From: DASXTW01 sp046726275
Lineage (GTDB): Bacteria > Actinomycetota > UBA4738
Length of the DNA stretch: 11,992 bases
Reading direction: 5' to 3'
NCBI GenBank assembly: GCA_046726275.1
Contig: JBKPAF010000064.1
Span: 1 to 11,992 of the forward strand
A program made the position numbers and the translations under genes. Positions 1 through 5,567 of the stretch are shown here, piece after piece. The notes beneath the pieces are model-generated. The model saw only the letters and a list, made by a program, of their open reading frames with translations. It was not told the origin of the DNA and did not search any database. Numbering within the stretch: position 1 is the first letter of the stretch; every line of letters starts with the position of its first letter.

Positions 1-24
1 GCGTCAGATGTGTATAAGAGACAG
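1..24 (+). other. Untrimmed Nextera (Tn5) read-1 adapter
   Basis: Positions 6-24 are exactly the 19-base Tn5 mosaic end used in Nextera libraries (AGATGTGTATAAGAGACAG), and GCGTC at 1-5 is the 3' end of the read-1 adapter tail. This is library sequence, not genome. The first genomic base is 25. The minus-strand gene reading into it acquires the false C-terminal residues LSLIHI. Confidence 0.98.
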
Positions 25-768
25 GACCAGTACGGCCTGTGACGACTTAATCGCAACTGCAGTCTGGATGATGTACGACGGACCCGGAAGGGAATCTCGC
101 TCGAAGAGCCACGTCGAGACACCGGCCGTCTCGAGGCCTGCTGCTATCTGCTCTGCCGTTCGGTAGTCCTCCTCAGCGTGGCTGATGAACACGGCCGCGT
201 GAGAGTCCTTGCTGACTTGCTGTACGGCCTCGGCTCTTCTCTCGACCTCCCGCCTTGCCTCCGGTTCGACGATCTCCCTGGCCGGCAGAACTTCAAGGGC
301 CTCGACCAACCTTTGTACATCTTCTGTCCAGGTCGACAATCTCAGATCAATAGCCTGCCGGAAGGCGAGCGATCTCAACTCCTCGGGTAGCTCCTCTGGG
401 CGGGGCATTTGAGCATCTTGGACCAGCACCGGAATGACTCTCATGTTTCGGTCGAGCGCCCGCTTGATCTCGATTCGGACGAAGTCGTCCGGATCGTCAA
501 TCCGCCGTTCTCCGCCGGGCCCTGCGGCTGTCAACCAGTTCAGACCAATGATGACCAGCATGACGTCACTGGTGGCCACCGCCTTGCCAATAGCATCCTC
601 GAAAGGCTCACCCGGAACGATCGTATCGATGTCCAAGAAGACGTCTGTGACGAACTCCGCGTGGAGGGTGTCGGCGAGACGCCCGGCTTCGCCAGGGCTG
701 TCCCCTCGCCGATAGCAGATGAAGATTCGGAGAGTCTTCGAGCGTCCACGTTGCCTGAAACGCTTCAT
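25..768 (-). CDS. Tandem TIR-domain protein, 3' end missing
   Basis: Bacterial TIR domains often hydrolyse or cyclise NAD+ and serve in antiphage defence or signalling. The 248 genomic residues contain one whole TIR domain (about 13-120: a KTLRIFICYRRGDS first strand, then DVFLDIDTIVPGEPF, then DVMLVIIGLNWL). After an Arg/Glu-rich, probably helical linker (about 150-187), a second TIR begins at HAAVFISHAEED (190-201) and is cut at residue 248 by the adapter. E100, in the segment DDFVRIEIKRAL, aligns by eye with the catalytic glutamate of NADase TIRs such as SARM1. The ATG at 766-768 sits just before the first TIR strand, with a GGAG about 11 nt upstream. The gene is convergent to nothing visible and is divergent from the DUF6338 remnant. 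Whether a sensor or further domain follows the second TIR is unknown. Family assignment is firm; enzymatic activity is inferred. Confidence 0.9.
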
Positions 769-853
769 CGGCGGCTCAACTCCATCATCCGTGTTTCAGA
801 CGACTCTGACTCCCCTCAACCCTTTGACGCTCCCCCTATGAAGTCCCCGCAGG

Positions 854-1185
854 ATGGGCCCAGTCTCCGCCTACAGAGCCGCAGGCCCGGATCCGGCTCC
901 CCGGGCCTGGGACTATCTGTTTGGGGCCAGGCCGGACGGTTGGATCTGGCTGAGACTCAAGACCGGGACGTGGCTCGCAGGAGCCTACGCCGTGAAGGAG
1001 GACGGATGGAGGTCGTACGCGGCGGGCTATCCCGCACCTCAAGATCTGTTCCTCGTGGAAGCTGTCGAAGTCGATCCGGACACCGGCGAGTTCTTTTCAA
1101 TGATCAGGGAGATCCCCGCCTGCGCGGGTCGGGTATCCTGATCAGGAGGGACGCGGTCGAGTACCTCGAGTTCATCGATGCATGA
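854..1185 (+). pseudogene. DUF6338-like protein, C-terminal half, frameshifted
   Basis: From PDPAPRAWDYLF onward, the reading frame starting at 854 matches what I recall of the soluble C-terminal half of DUF6338 proteins: PDGWIWLRLKTGTWLAGAY, then RSYAAGYPAPQDLFLVEA, then DPDTGEFF. That frame stops at 1139-1141. The expected ending continues one frame back as NDQGDPRLRGSGILIRR and VEYLEFIDA, stopping at 1183-1185. The switch falls on the TTTT run at 1094-1097, where one additional T would restore a continuous protein. The N-terminal membrane half usual in the family is absent: the frame is closed at 839-841, and no hydrophobic segment is seen upstream in any frame before the TIR gene. The gene is therefore decapitated and also carries a missing base, real or from assembly. 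Its biochemical role is unknown. Confidence 0.7.
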
Positions 1186-1195
1186 AAGGCAAACG

Positions 1196-1333
1196 ATGGC
1201 TACGAAGACGGTGAAGCCAGCTTCCGAGAAGCGGGGCGGATACGGATCGGGGTCAAAGCCGGTGTCTCAGCTTGCTCCGCCGCCCAAGACACCGGGTGCC
1301 GGCTCAAAGCCTGCGGGAACCACCAAGAAGTAA
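1196..1333 (+). CDS. Small Lys/Pro/Gly-rich protein (45 aa)
   Basis: An ATG preceded by AAAGG with 6 nt spacing opens a 45-codon frame beginning MATKTVKPASEKRGGYGSG and ending PAGTTKK before TAA. The product is basic, low in complexity and without hydrophobic segments, so it is probably disordered. It starts 10 nt after the stop of the DUF6338-like gene, which suggests one transcription unit. I recall short proteins with a KRGGY core and a proline-rich tail beside DUF6338 genes in actinobacteria; that is memory, not a search. Function is unknown. Confidence 0.6.
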   Translation: MATKTVKPASEKRGGYGSGSKPVSQLAPPPKTPGAGSKPAGTTKK

Positions 1334-1390
1334 GGGCGCTAGTCGCTCCGTCCCATTGAGGGCAGGCTTTGGGAGGCTTCTCGCTGATCC

Positions 1391-1396
1391 GATACT
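1391..1396 (+). promoter_or_regulatory. Possible -10 element for the NERD locus
   Basis: GATACT lies exactly 6 nt before the GTG at 1403, the spacing expected for a leaderless start. There is no convincing -35 and no Shine-Dalgarno sequence. It matches TANNNT less well than the other examples in this window. Confidence 0.35.
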
Positions 1397-1402
1397 AAGA
1401 TC

Positions 1403-1651
1403 GTGATCCCCAGGCGCCCGGGCCAATTTGCACGGCAAAAAGCCATCCAGTTCTTCGTCCCGCTCGCCGTTCTGATCGTGGCCGGTTTCGTTCTCGCGCT
1501 CCTGGGATTGCGTCGCTGGCCCTTCTCGCTCCTGGCCCTAGTCTTCTGCTGCTCGAAGGTCGCTTGGAGAAACGGAAGGGCCGGAATCCATTCACCTGGC
1601 AGACCGGCGCTCGCAGGGAGCAGGAGGTCGGCCGAGTCCTGGACGGGCTGA
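1403..1651 (+). CDS. Membrane anchor segment of a frameshifted NERD protein
   Basis: The GTG at 1403 begins MIPRRPGQFARQKAIQFF, followed by two hydrophobic stretches (residues about 17-35 and 40-54, separated by RRW). That is the layout of the N-terminal anchor of many actinobacterial NERD proteins. After about residue 55 (position 1567) the frame turns into Arg/Gly/Ser-rich shadow sequence and stops at 1651, while the NERD domain runs one frame back from about 1564. A single missing base near 1560-1567 would fuse them as AW-EKRKGRNPFTW. The genuine coding part is therefore probably only 1403 to about 1566. Two overlapping, translationally coupled genes are a less likely alternative. Confidence 0.5.
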   Translation: MIPRRPGQFARQKAIQFFVPLAVLIVAGFVLALLGLRRWPFSLLALVFCCSKVAWRNGRAGIHSPGRPALAGSRRSAESWTG

Positions 1652-2100
1652 GGAACGAGGGGTTCCGCGCGCTCCACGACCTGGACATCGGGCGCGGGAA
1701 TGTCGACCACGTCGTTGTGGGACCGACCGGTGTCTTCACCATCGAGACGAAGAACACCAAGGCCAACCTCTATCCGAAGGCCGGACTACTCATGCAAGGG
1801 AGGTTCGACAGAACGACTTGGGTGAAGCAGGCCAGTCGTGGGGCCGTCGAGATCAAGCGCCGGCTTGCGCTGGCCGGGATCGACCGGTTCGTTCCAGCGA
1901 TCATCGTGTCGGTGAGCGGAGAAGTTCTGGGGAAGCCGCTGACATTCGGGAACGTCGACGTGATCGAGCTAGCCAACCTCGCCGATCACCTCCGCTGGCC
2001 GCGTTCTCGACCGCTGGATCTGACAAGCATCGAACGGGCGGTCGCGATAGTCCTTCGTGGCGAATTACCGGTAACAGTGCGATCGCTCGACATGACATAA
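1564..2100 (+). CDS. NERD domain (nuclease-related) protein
   Basis: NERD domains belong to the PD-(D/E)xK nuclease-like fold. The expected pattern is present: TGARREQEVGRVLDGL (a Glu near residue 19-21), NVDHVVVGPTGVF with D48, and ETK with E61 and K63. A longer alpha/beta region (about 75-145) follows, and a C-terminal tail ends in SLDMT. The frame has no ATG; the first usable start is the TTG at 1564, with GAAGG 4 nt upstream. The hydrophobic anchor immediately upstream in another frame (1403 to about 1566) is probably the true N-terminus, which would give a membrane-tethered protein of about 230 residues. The gene ends convergent with the cyclase gene, 135 bases away. Substrate and role, whether DNA processing or defence, are not shown by the sequence. 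Confidence 0.82.
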   Translation: MEKRKGRNPFTWQTGARREQEVGRVLDGLRNEGFRALHDLDIGRGNVDHVVVGPTGVFTIETKNTKANLYPKAGLLMQGRFDRTTWVKQASRGAVEIKRRLALAGIDRFVPAIIVSVSGEVLGKPLTFGNVDVIELANLADHLRWPRSRPLDLTSIERAVAIVLRGELPVTVRSLDMT

Positions 2101-2235
2101 GCCGCCCGGCTGGCTGGCCCGCGCGACCTGCTCGATGGACCGGACGTCTCTCGGCTGACAAGAGTCAGGCAGCAGTCATCGTGGTCCAGGCGCGGGGCGT
2201 TCGGAGAGTTTGGGATGGACCGATCGACCAGGGAA

Positions 2236-3018
2236 TTACCGGGCTGCGAGGACCCTGGCGATCATCGGTTGCCCTTTCAGTGACACCTGGCGTTCCTCCA
2301 GTCCCTCTATCGCCAGTCCAGCCGCTCTGGCGGCCGACTCGGTCACCAGGATCTCGCCCACTCCGGCCTGGGCGCACAGGTGTGCAGTGGTGTTGACGGC
2401 CTCACCGAGCGCCGTGAAGTCGGAGATCTGCCCACGGCTGAACACCGTTCCCACGTACGCCGGCCCGGTGTGGACGGCCGCTCCGAGCGGGACCCATGGA
2501 TGGTCTTCCGAGCCGTGTCCGGTCCTTTCGAGGAGGGTTCGGGCCGCATCGATGGCCCGCTTCGGATGCTCCGGTCCGGCGATGCCCGGGACGAACAGAC
2601 CGATGGCCTGGTCTCCCACGAACTTGTCCAGGAGCGCGTCAGTCTCGATCAGCACATCACTGGCCGCTTCGTAAAAGCGGCTCATCAAGTGGCGGAAATC
2701 CGAAGCGCTCATGGTGCGCGCGAGGCGACTCGAGCCTCGCACGTCCACGAACATGAGGGACAGCTCGATCTCCGCCCCGACGCCTTCGTGTCTGCCGAGC
2801 TTCGTCAGGCAGAACCGGCAGACATTCGGGTTCTTCTCCCACGGAATGAACCCGAGCGGCCGCATGACCCAACGTCCTGGGGGACCGAATGGCGCCCGGC
2901 ACTGTTTGCACCGAGGCCCCGAAGGGATGAGTCGAAAGAACGAGCGCGGGTTCAGGCGGGGATGGACACCGGTGAGGAAGGCGCGCCACTCCTCCTCGGG
3001 ACTCGCAAACGCCGTCAT
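2236..3018 (-). CDS. Class III adenylate/guanylate cyclase homologue with N-terminal Cys4 module
   Basis: Of 260 residues, 1-80 carry two CxxC pairs (C37/C40 and C67/C70), which could bind zinc. Residues 84-258 are a class III cyclase domain. Metal-binding aspartates are visible: D92 in LMFVDVRGSSRLA and D136 in DKFVGDQAIGLF, with K132 as the probable purine-contact lysine. The glycine-rich GAAVHTGPAYVGTV and the DFTALGEAVNTTAHL helix follow. In that helix the transition-state Asn is kept (N209), but the usual Arg four residues later is His213, and the usual GD is GE. Activity may therefore be weak, altered or lost. No membrane segment is present, so it is likely cytosolic. The ATG has no Shine-Dalgarno sequence, but a CATAAT -10-like element lies 11 nt upstream, so the transcript would be almost leaderless. 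Confidence 0.88.
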   Translation of the reverse strand: MTAFASPEEEWRAFLTGVHPRLNPRSFFRLIPSGPRCKQCRAPFGPPGRWVMRPLGFIPWEKNPNVCRFCLTKLGRHEGVGAEIELSLMFVDVRGSSRLARTMSASDFRHLMSRFYEAASDVLIETDALLDKFVGDQAIGLFVPGIAGPEHPKRAIDAARTLLERTGHGSEDHPWVPLGAAVHTGPAYVGTVFSRGQISDFTALGEAVNTTAHLCAQAGVGEILVTESAARAAGLAIEGLEERQVSLKGQPMIARVLAAR

Positions 3019-3029
3019 TGCGACGGCTG

Positions 3030-3035
3030 ATTATG
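3030..3035 (-). promoter_or_regulatory. Possible -10 element of the cyclase gene
   Basis: On the minus strand CATAAT matches TATAAT at five of six positions and ends 11 nt before the ATG at 3018. Initiation at the usual distance would leave a 5' leader of only about 4-5 nt. No clear -35 was found. Confidence 0.4.
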
Positions 3036-3215
3036 CCAGCCAGCCTCCCTGGATGGGACCGTCCAAGAGCCGGTGCTCTAGCGATGAGGGCCGATCACCG
3101 ATGTGGTCGAGACCCCGCAGCGATGGGGCTTGCCCGGCTGACAAAGACCCTCCCTGCCCATCATTGTCGGGCGGGCCCTTCAGATAGTTCGGGAATGAAT
3201 CAGGTCGAGACATCA

Positions 3216-3344
3216 ATCCAACTCAAGCGATTCTCGAACGTGCCCGCCGACTCTCAGCCTCCATCTTGCCTGGTCGATCTGCGGGAGGTCCCAGTGGATG
3301 ACGACGGCGGTGCAGGACGTCGGGGTCAGTCGTACTGCCTCGCC
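3216..3344 (-). pseudogene. Possible relic of a sulfite-oxidase-family (YuiH-like) gene
   Basis: The minus-strand frame reads VRLTPTSCTAVVIHWDLPQ, then IDQARWRLRVGGHVRESLELD, then a stop. The segment resembles, from memory, the conserved N-terminal stretch of soluble sulfite-oxidase-type molybdoenzymes: HxGxxPxxD, WRLRVGGLVERPLELSW. Right at the stop, another frame reads LSWIDVST, which would continue that motif before it too stops. Only about 43 residues are recognisable. The Mo-binding cysteine region and the rest of the domain are missing, so this would be a decayed fragment. Chance resemblance remains possible. Confidence 0.35.
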
Positions 3345-3500
3345 TTGAGGACCATCTGTCGATTTCGAAAGGCGAGCCGGAGCTCCTAGAAGAGAAGCGG
3401 TCCGTCGGTGGGCTCGCGCGCGTGTGCGGATCCCAGCGATGCGGTGCACATCTACGCATCCATGGCCGCCTCAGCCGCGAGGAAGTCACACGGCGAAAGG

Positions 3501-3525
3501 GGGGGCGCCGGGTCCCGGCGCCCCC
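3501..3525 (-). terminator. Strong GC hairpin, probable terminator of the beta-propeller gene
   Basis: GGGGGCGCCGGG (3501-3512) and CCCGGCGCCCCC (3514-3525) are perfect reverse complements around a single T, so a stem of 10-11 pairs with a minimal loop is expected. It begins 25 nt past the stop codon of the minus-strand gene that ends at 3551. On that strand the stem is followed only by CCTTTCG, so the U-tract is poor, as is common in high-GC bacteria. Confidence 0.75.
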
Positions 3526-3550
3526 TCTAGTCAATGCCCGCCTTCAGTCG

Positions 3551-5308
3551 CTATGTCGGATCGGTGATCGACGTGCCGAAGATGTCGCTGTTCCCGAAGG
3601 TTGCCGGACACTCCTGCTGCACGGCAGGAGCAGGAAGGTCATCGTTTGGATCTTCGGTCTCGAGCGACATCCGGTACGCATCGATGGCGGGGCAGTCCGA
3701 CGCGTTCCTGACGTCGTTCCACACGAAGGTGCCGAAGTCGTTGGTCGCGTCGGCGTAGACGTAGTCGCCGAGGAACTCGGCTTGGAGGTTGTTCTGGGCC
3801 GAGCCCCTCGGGTCACCTTCGGCGCCCCTATGGACCTCGGAGAACGCCCCGGGACCGACGTGCGGGGTGACGTCCGCGTGCTTGACCACCCCGACCAGCC
3901 CCCTCGGGGTTGACGTGGTTTCCTGGAACGGTCTGGTGAAGGCGTTATAGACGATCCACGCATCCGTGCCGTCCGGGGAGAGCGCCGGTGCCGAATAGTA
4001 GCCGCGGTCCGCTCCAGTCTGGATGGGCGTCGCGGCGCTCCACGTGCCGCCTCTGTCGCCGGAGAACGACACCATGACGTCCTCGTTGTTCAGCCCACGC
4101 CGACCGTCCACCCACGTGAGCAGGATGTCGTCCGTGGCACCCTCGCCGCTCGGCGCGCCATTCGCGATATCGACGCTGGGGGCACCCGAGAGGTCGTTGC
4201 GCGCTCCGGCGACCCCATCCATCACGCATCGGAGGATGACCGGATCCACGAAGTAGCACGGATCGACGGTGTTCTGGATGGTCCGGGGCCGGGTCCAGCT
4301 CACCCCGCCGTCGAAGGAACGGACCATCTGGAGCCTACCCTCAGGGGGAATGAAGAAGAAGGGCGACTGGAAGAGTTCCCAGAACACGTACACGACTCCC
4401 TGGCTGTCTGTCCGGATCGTGCAGCCCGAGCGTCCCCAGTGGCGGGGGGCGACGTTGCTGGCCGGACTCACCTGCTTCTGGCTCCAGGTGTCTCCGCCGT
4501 TCGTGGATCGGGCGACCCTGACGGGAGCCGCCCCGTTGCCGGTGAAGTTTGCCCAGCACACGTACACGTTGCCGAAGAATGGGCTGCTCGCTGCGTTGTC
4601 GGCCCAGACCTGCTCCTTGTCGGCGAACGTGGCGGAGCTCTGCTTCGACACCCGAACGGGCTTCATCCACGCGTTGTTGTCGCCGGCCACGGCACCGGCG
4701 ACGTCGTCGGTGCGGGAAACGAAGATGGCCTCGAATCCTTTGAAGGACTCCGAGCCGCCCGCGCTGAAGTTGGAGGTCAGGTTGGCGTAATAGAGCCGCG
4801 CACCGTTGTCCCAGGAGAACCCGTTCTGACCGGGCCTCGGGCCCCAGGCCACGGCCGGGTCACCGTCGGAGACCAGCCCTACCTCGTCGTACCGAGGGAG
4901 GGTACCGATGGGGCCCTGCTCGGGCTGGCACGGCGGGTCGTCGTCACCGGGCACTCCGAGACAATTGCGGGCGGTGAACCCCGTGTACTCGGGCTGGATC
5001 CAGCTCGCCCCGCCGTCCAGGGAGAAATGGATGCCGGATCCTCCCACGTCCGGAGTGAACGGGCAGGTGTTGTCCGCAGCCGCGTTACAGGCTTCCATGT
5101 CGATGTTGTCGTTCGTGCCGGCCGCCAGGATGTTCGGGTCGATGGGGTTGATGGCGACGGCCGGCTCGTTCTGCTTGTTCTGGGAGAAGATCTGGTCATT
5201 GCTCCCCACCGTTACCTCGGTGTCGCCCTGGGCGAACGCCGGTGGACCCAAGGTGAGGAGGCTGGCAAGAACCGCCATGACGAACAGCAACCCGAAAGAT
5301 CGTCGCAT
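3551..5308 (-). CDS. Secreted Asp-box (BNR) beta-propeller protein, sialidase-like fold
   Basis: The 585-residue protein begins with a clear signal peptide: MRR, a hydrophobic core to about residue 20, and likely cleavage after AFA (A26). The mature part contains four Asp-box motifs of the SxDxGxxW type: SLDGGASW (96-103), STNGGDTW (268-275), SFDGGVSW (331-338) and SGDRGGTW (416-423). Blade-like phrases such as NEPAVAINPIDPNILAAG, DGDPAVAW and PALSPDGTDAWIVY recur. This is the repeat signature of six-bladed sialidase-fold propellers, which occur in glycosidases and in non-enzymatic extracellular proteins. I see no FRIP-type arginine motif near the N-terminus, so sialidase activity should not be assumed. 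There is no LPxTG anchor or C-terminal membrane helix, so it is probably released or loosely bound. The ATG at 5306-5308 follows AGGAGG by 7 nt. Confidence 0.85.
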   Translation of the reverse strand: MRRSFGLLFVMAVLASLLTLGPPAFAQGDTEVTVGSNDQIFSQNKQNEPAVAINPIDPNILAAGTNDNIDMEACNAAADNTCPFTPDVGGSGIHFSLDGGASWIQPEYTGFTARNCLGVPGDDDPPCQPEQGPIGTLPRYDEVGLVSDGDPAVAWGPRPGQNGFSWDNGARLYYANLTSNFSAGGSESFKGFEAIFVSRTDDVAGAVAGDNNAWMKPVRVSKQSSATFADKEQVWADNAASSPFFGNVYVCWANFTGNGAAPVRVARSTNGGDTWSQKQVSPASNVAPRHWGRSGCTIRTDSQGVVYVFWELFQSPFFFIPPEGRLQMVRSFDGGVSWTRPRTIQNTVDPCYFVDPVILRCVMDGVAGARNDLSGAPSVDIANGAPSGEGATDDILLTWVDGRRGLNNEDVMVSFSGDRGGTWSAATPIQTGADRGYYSAPALSPDGTDAWIVYNAFTRPFQETTSTPRGLVGVVKHADVTPHVGPGAFSEVHRGAEGDPRGSAQNNLQAEFLGDYVYADATNDFGTFVWNDVRNASDCPAIDAYRMSLETEDPNDDLPAPAVQQECPATFGNSDIFGTSITDPT

Positions 5309-5315
5309 GCAGGTG

Positions 5316-5321
5316 CCTCCT
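5316..5321 (-). promoter_or_regulatory. Consensus ribosome binding site AGGAGG
   Basis: AGGAGG on the minus strand lies 7 nt before the ATG at 5308 and fixes that start. It is the strongest Shine-Dalgarno sequence in the window, in contrast to several neighbours that have none. Confidence 0.9.
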
Positions 5322-5357
5322 GTTCTGGGGCGCTTCGCGGACGGCTTCGTCCTGCGG

Positions 5358-5387
5358 AAGTTAGATGCCAGGTCGGTTAATTCGCAA
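5358..5387 (-). promoter_or_regulatory. Probable sigma-70-type promoter of the beta-propeller gene
   Basis: On the minus strand TTGCGA (plus 5382-5387) and TAACTT (plus 5358-5363) are 18 nt apart and fit TTGACA/TATAAT moderately well. Initiation just downstream would give a 5' leader of about 40-45 nt containing the AGGAGG site. Confidence 0.45.
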
Positions 5388-5555
5388 ACTACGCAGTGTG
5401 ACGAACCGGCCCACGGTCAGTGGTCTGCTTCTCTCGACGAGGTCAGCACTGTCCTCCGCATGGACTCTGGCGGGCGATCGGCTGATTCGGTGAAGCCAAC
5501 TCTGTCGACCCCAACCAGATCCTCAGCGGGCTTCGCCGGCGGATCATACCGGGGG

Positions 5556-5561
5556 TACTCT
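5556..5561 (+). promoter_or_regulatory. -10 element for a leaderless epimerase transcript
   Basis: TACTCT fits the actinobacterial TANNNT -10 pattern and ends exactly 6 nt before the ATG at 5568, so the first transcribed base would be the A of the start codon. No Shine-Dalgarno sequence is present at normal spacing. A TTCGCC upstream could be a weak -35. Confidence 0.55.
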
Positions 5562-5567
5562 GGCTCG

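Larger units (their letters stand above)
3019..3550. other. 532 bases without an intact gene
   Basis: This gap holds the upstream region of the cyclase gene (CATAAT at 3030-3035), a possible relic of a molybdenum oxidoreductase gene (3216-3344), and a strong GC hairpin at 3501-3525. Open frames in the gap (for example 3018-3389 on the plus strand, 3031-3216 and 3223-3534 on the minus strand) have Arg/Pro/Ser-rich compositions, no recognisable motifs and no convincing start signals. I see no RNA gene in it. Confidence 0.5.

Noticed and set aside
6..24. Tn5 outer-end sequence taken as a natural transposon end
   Set aside because: The mosaic end with Illumina read-1 tail bases at both window ends is library adapter, and no transposase or target duplication is present.
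882..909. Perfect 9-bp inverted repeat CAGGCCCGG / CCGGGCCTG with a 10-nt loop
   Set aside because: It lies within the conserved GPDPAPRAWD coding segment of the DUF6338-like gene and has no U-tract, so it is probably a by-product of GC-rich codons.
1090..1103. Programmed -1 frameshift in the DUF6338-like gene
   Set aside because: The codons TTC TTT TCA do not form a canonical X XXY YYZ slippery site and no clear downstream stimulator is seen; a lost base in the T run is simpler.
409..1185. 258-residue plus-strand open frame
   Set aside because: It is antisense to the TIR gene for its first part and has no domain; only its last approximately 28 codons are meaningful, as the shifted end of the DUF6338-like protein.
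3018..3389. 123-residue plus-strand open frame in the intergenic gap
   Set aside because: No motif, poor start context and overlap with the possible molybdoenzyme relic on the other strand.
4439..5380. 313-residue plus-strand open frame
   Set aside because: It is a shadow of the beta-propeller gene, rich in Gly/Arg/Val without hydrophobic core or motifs.
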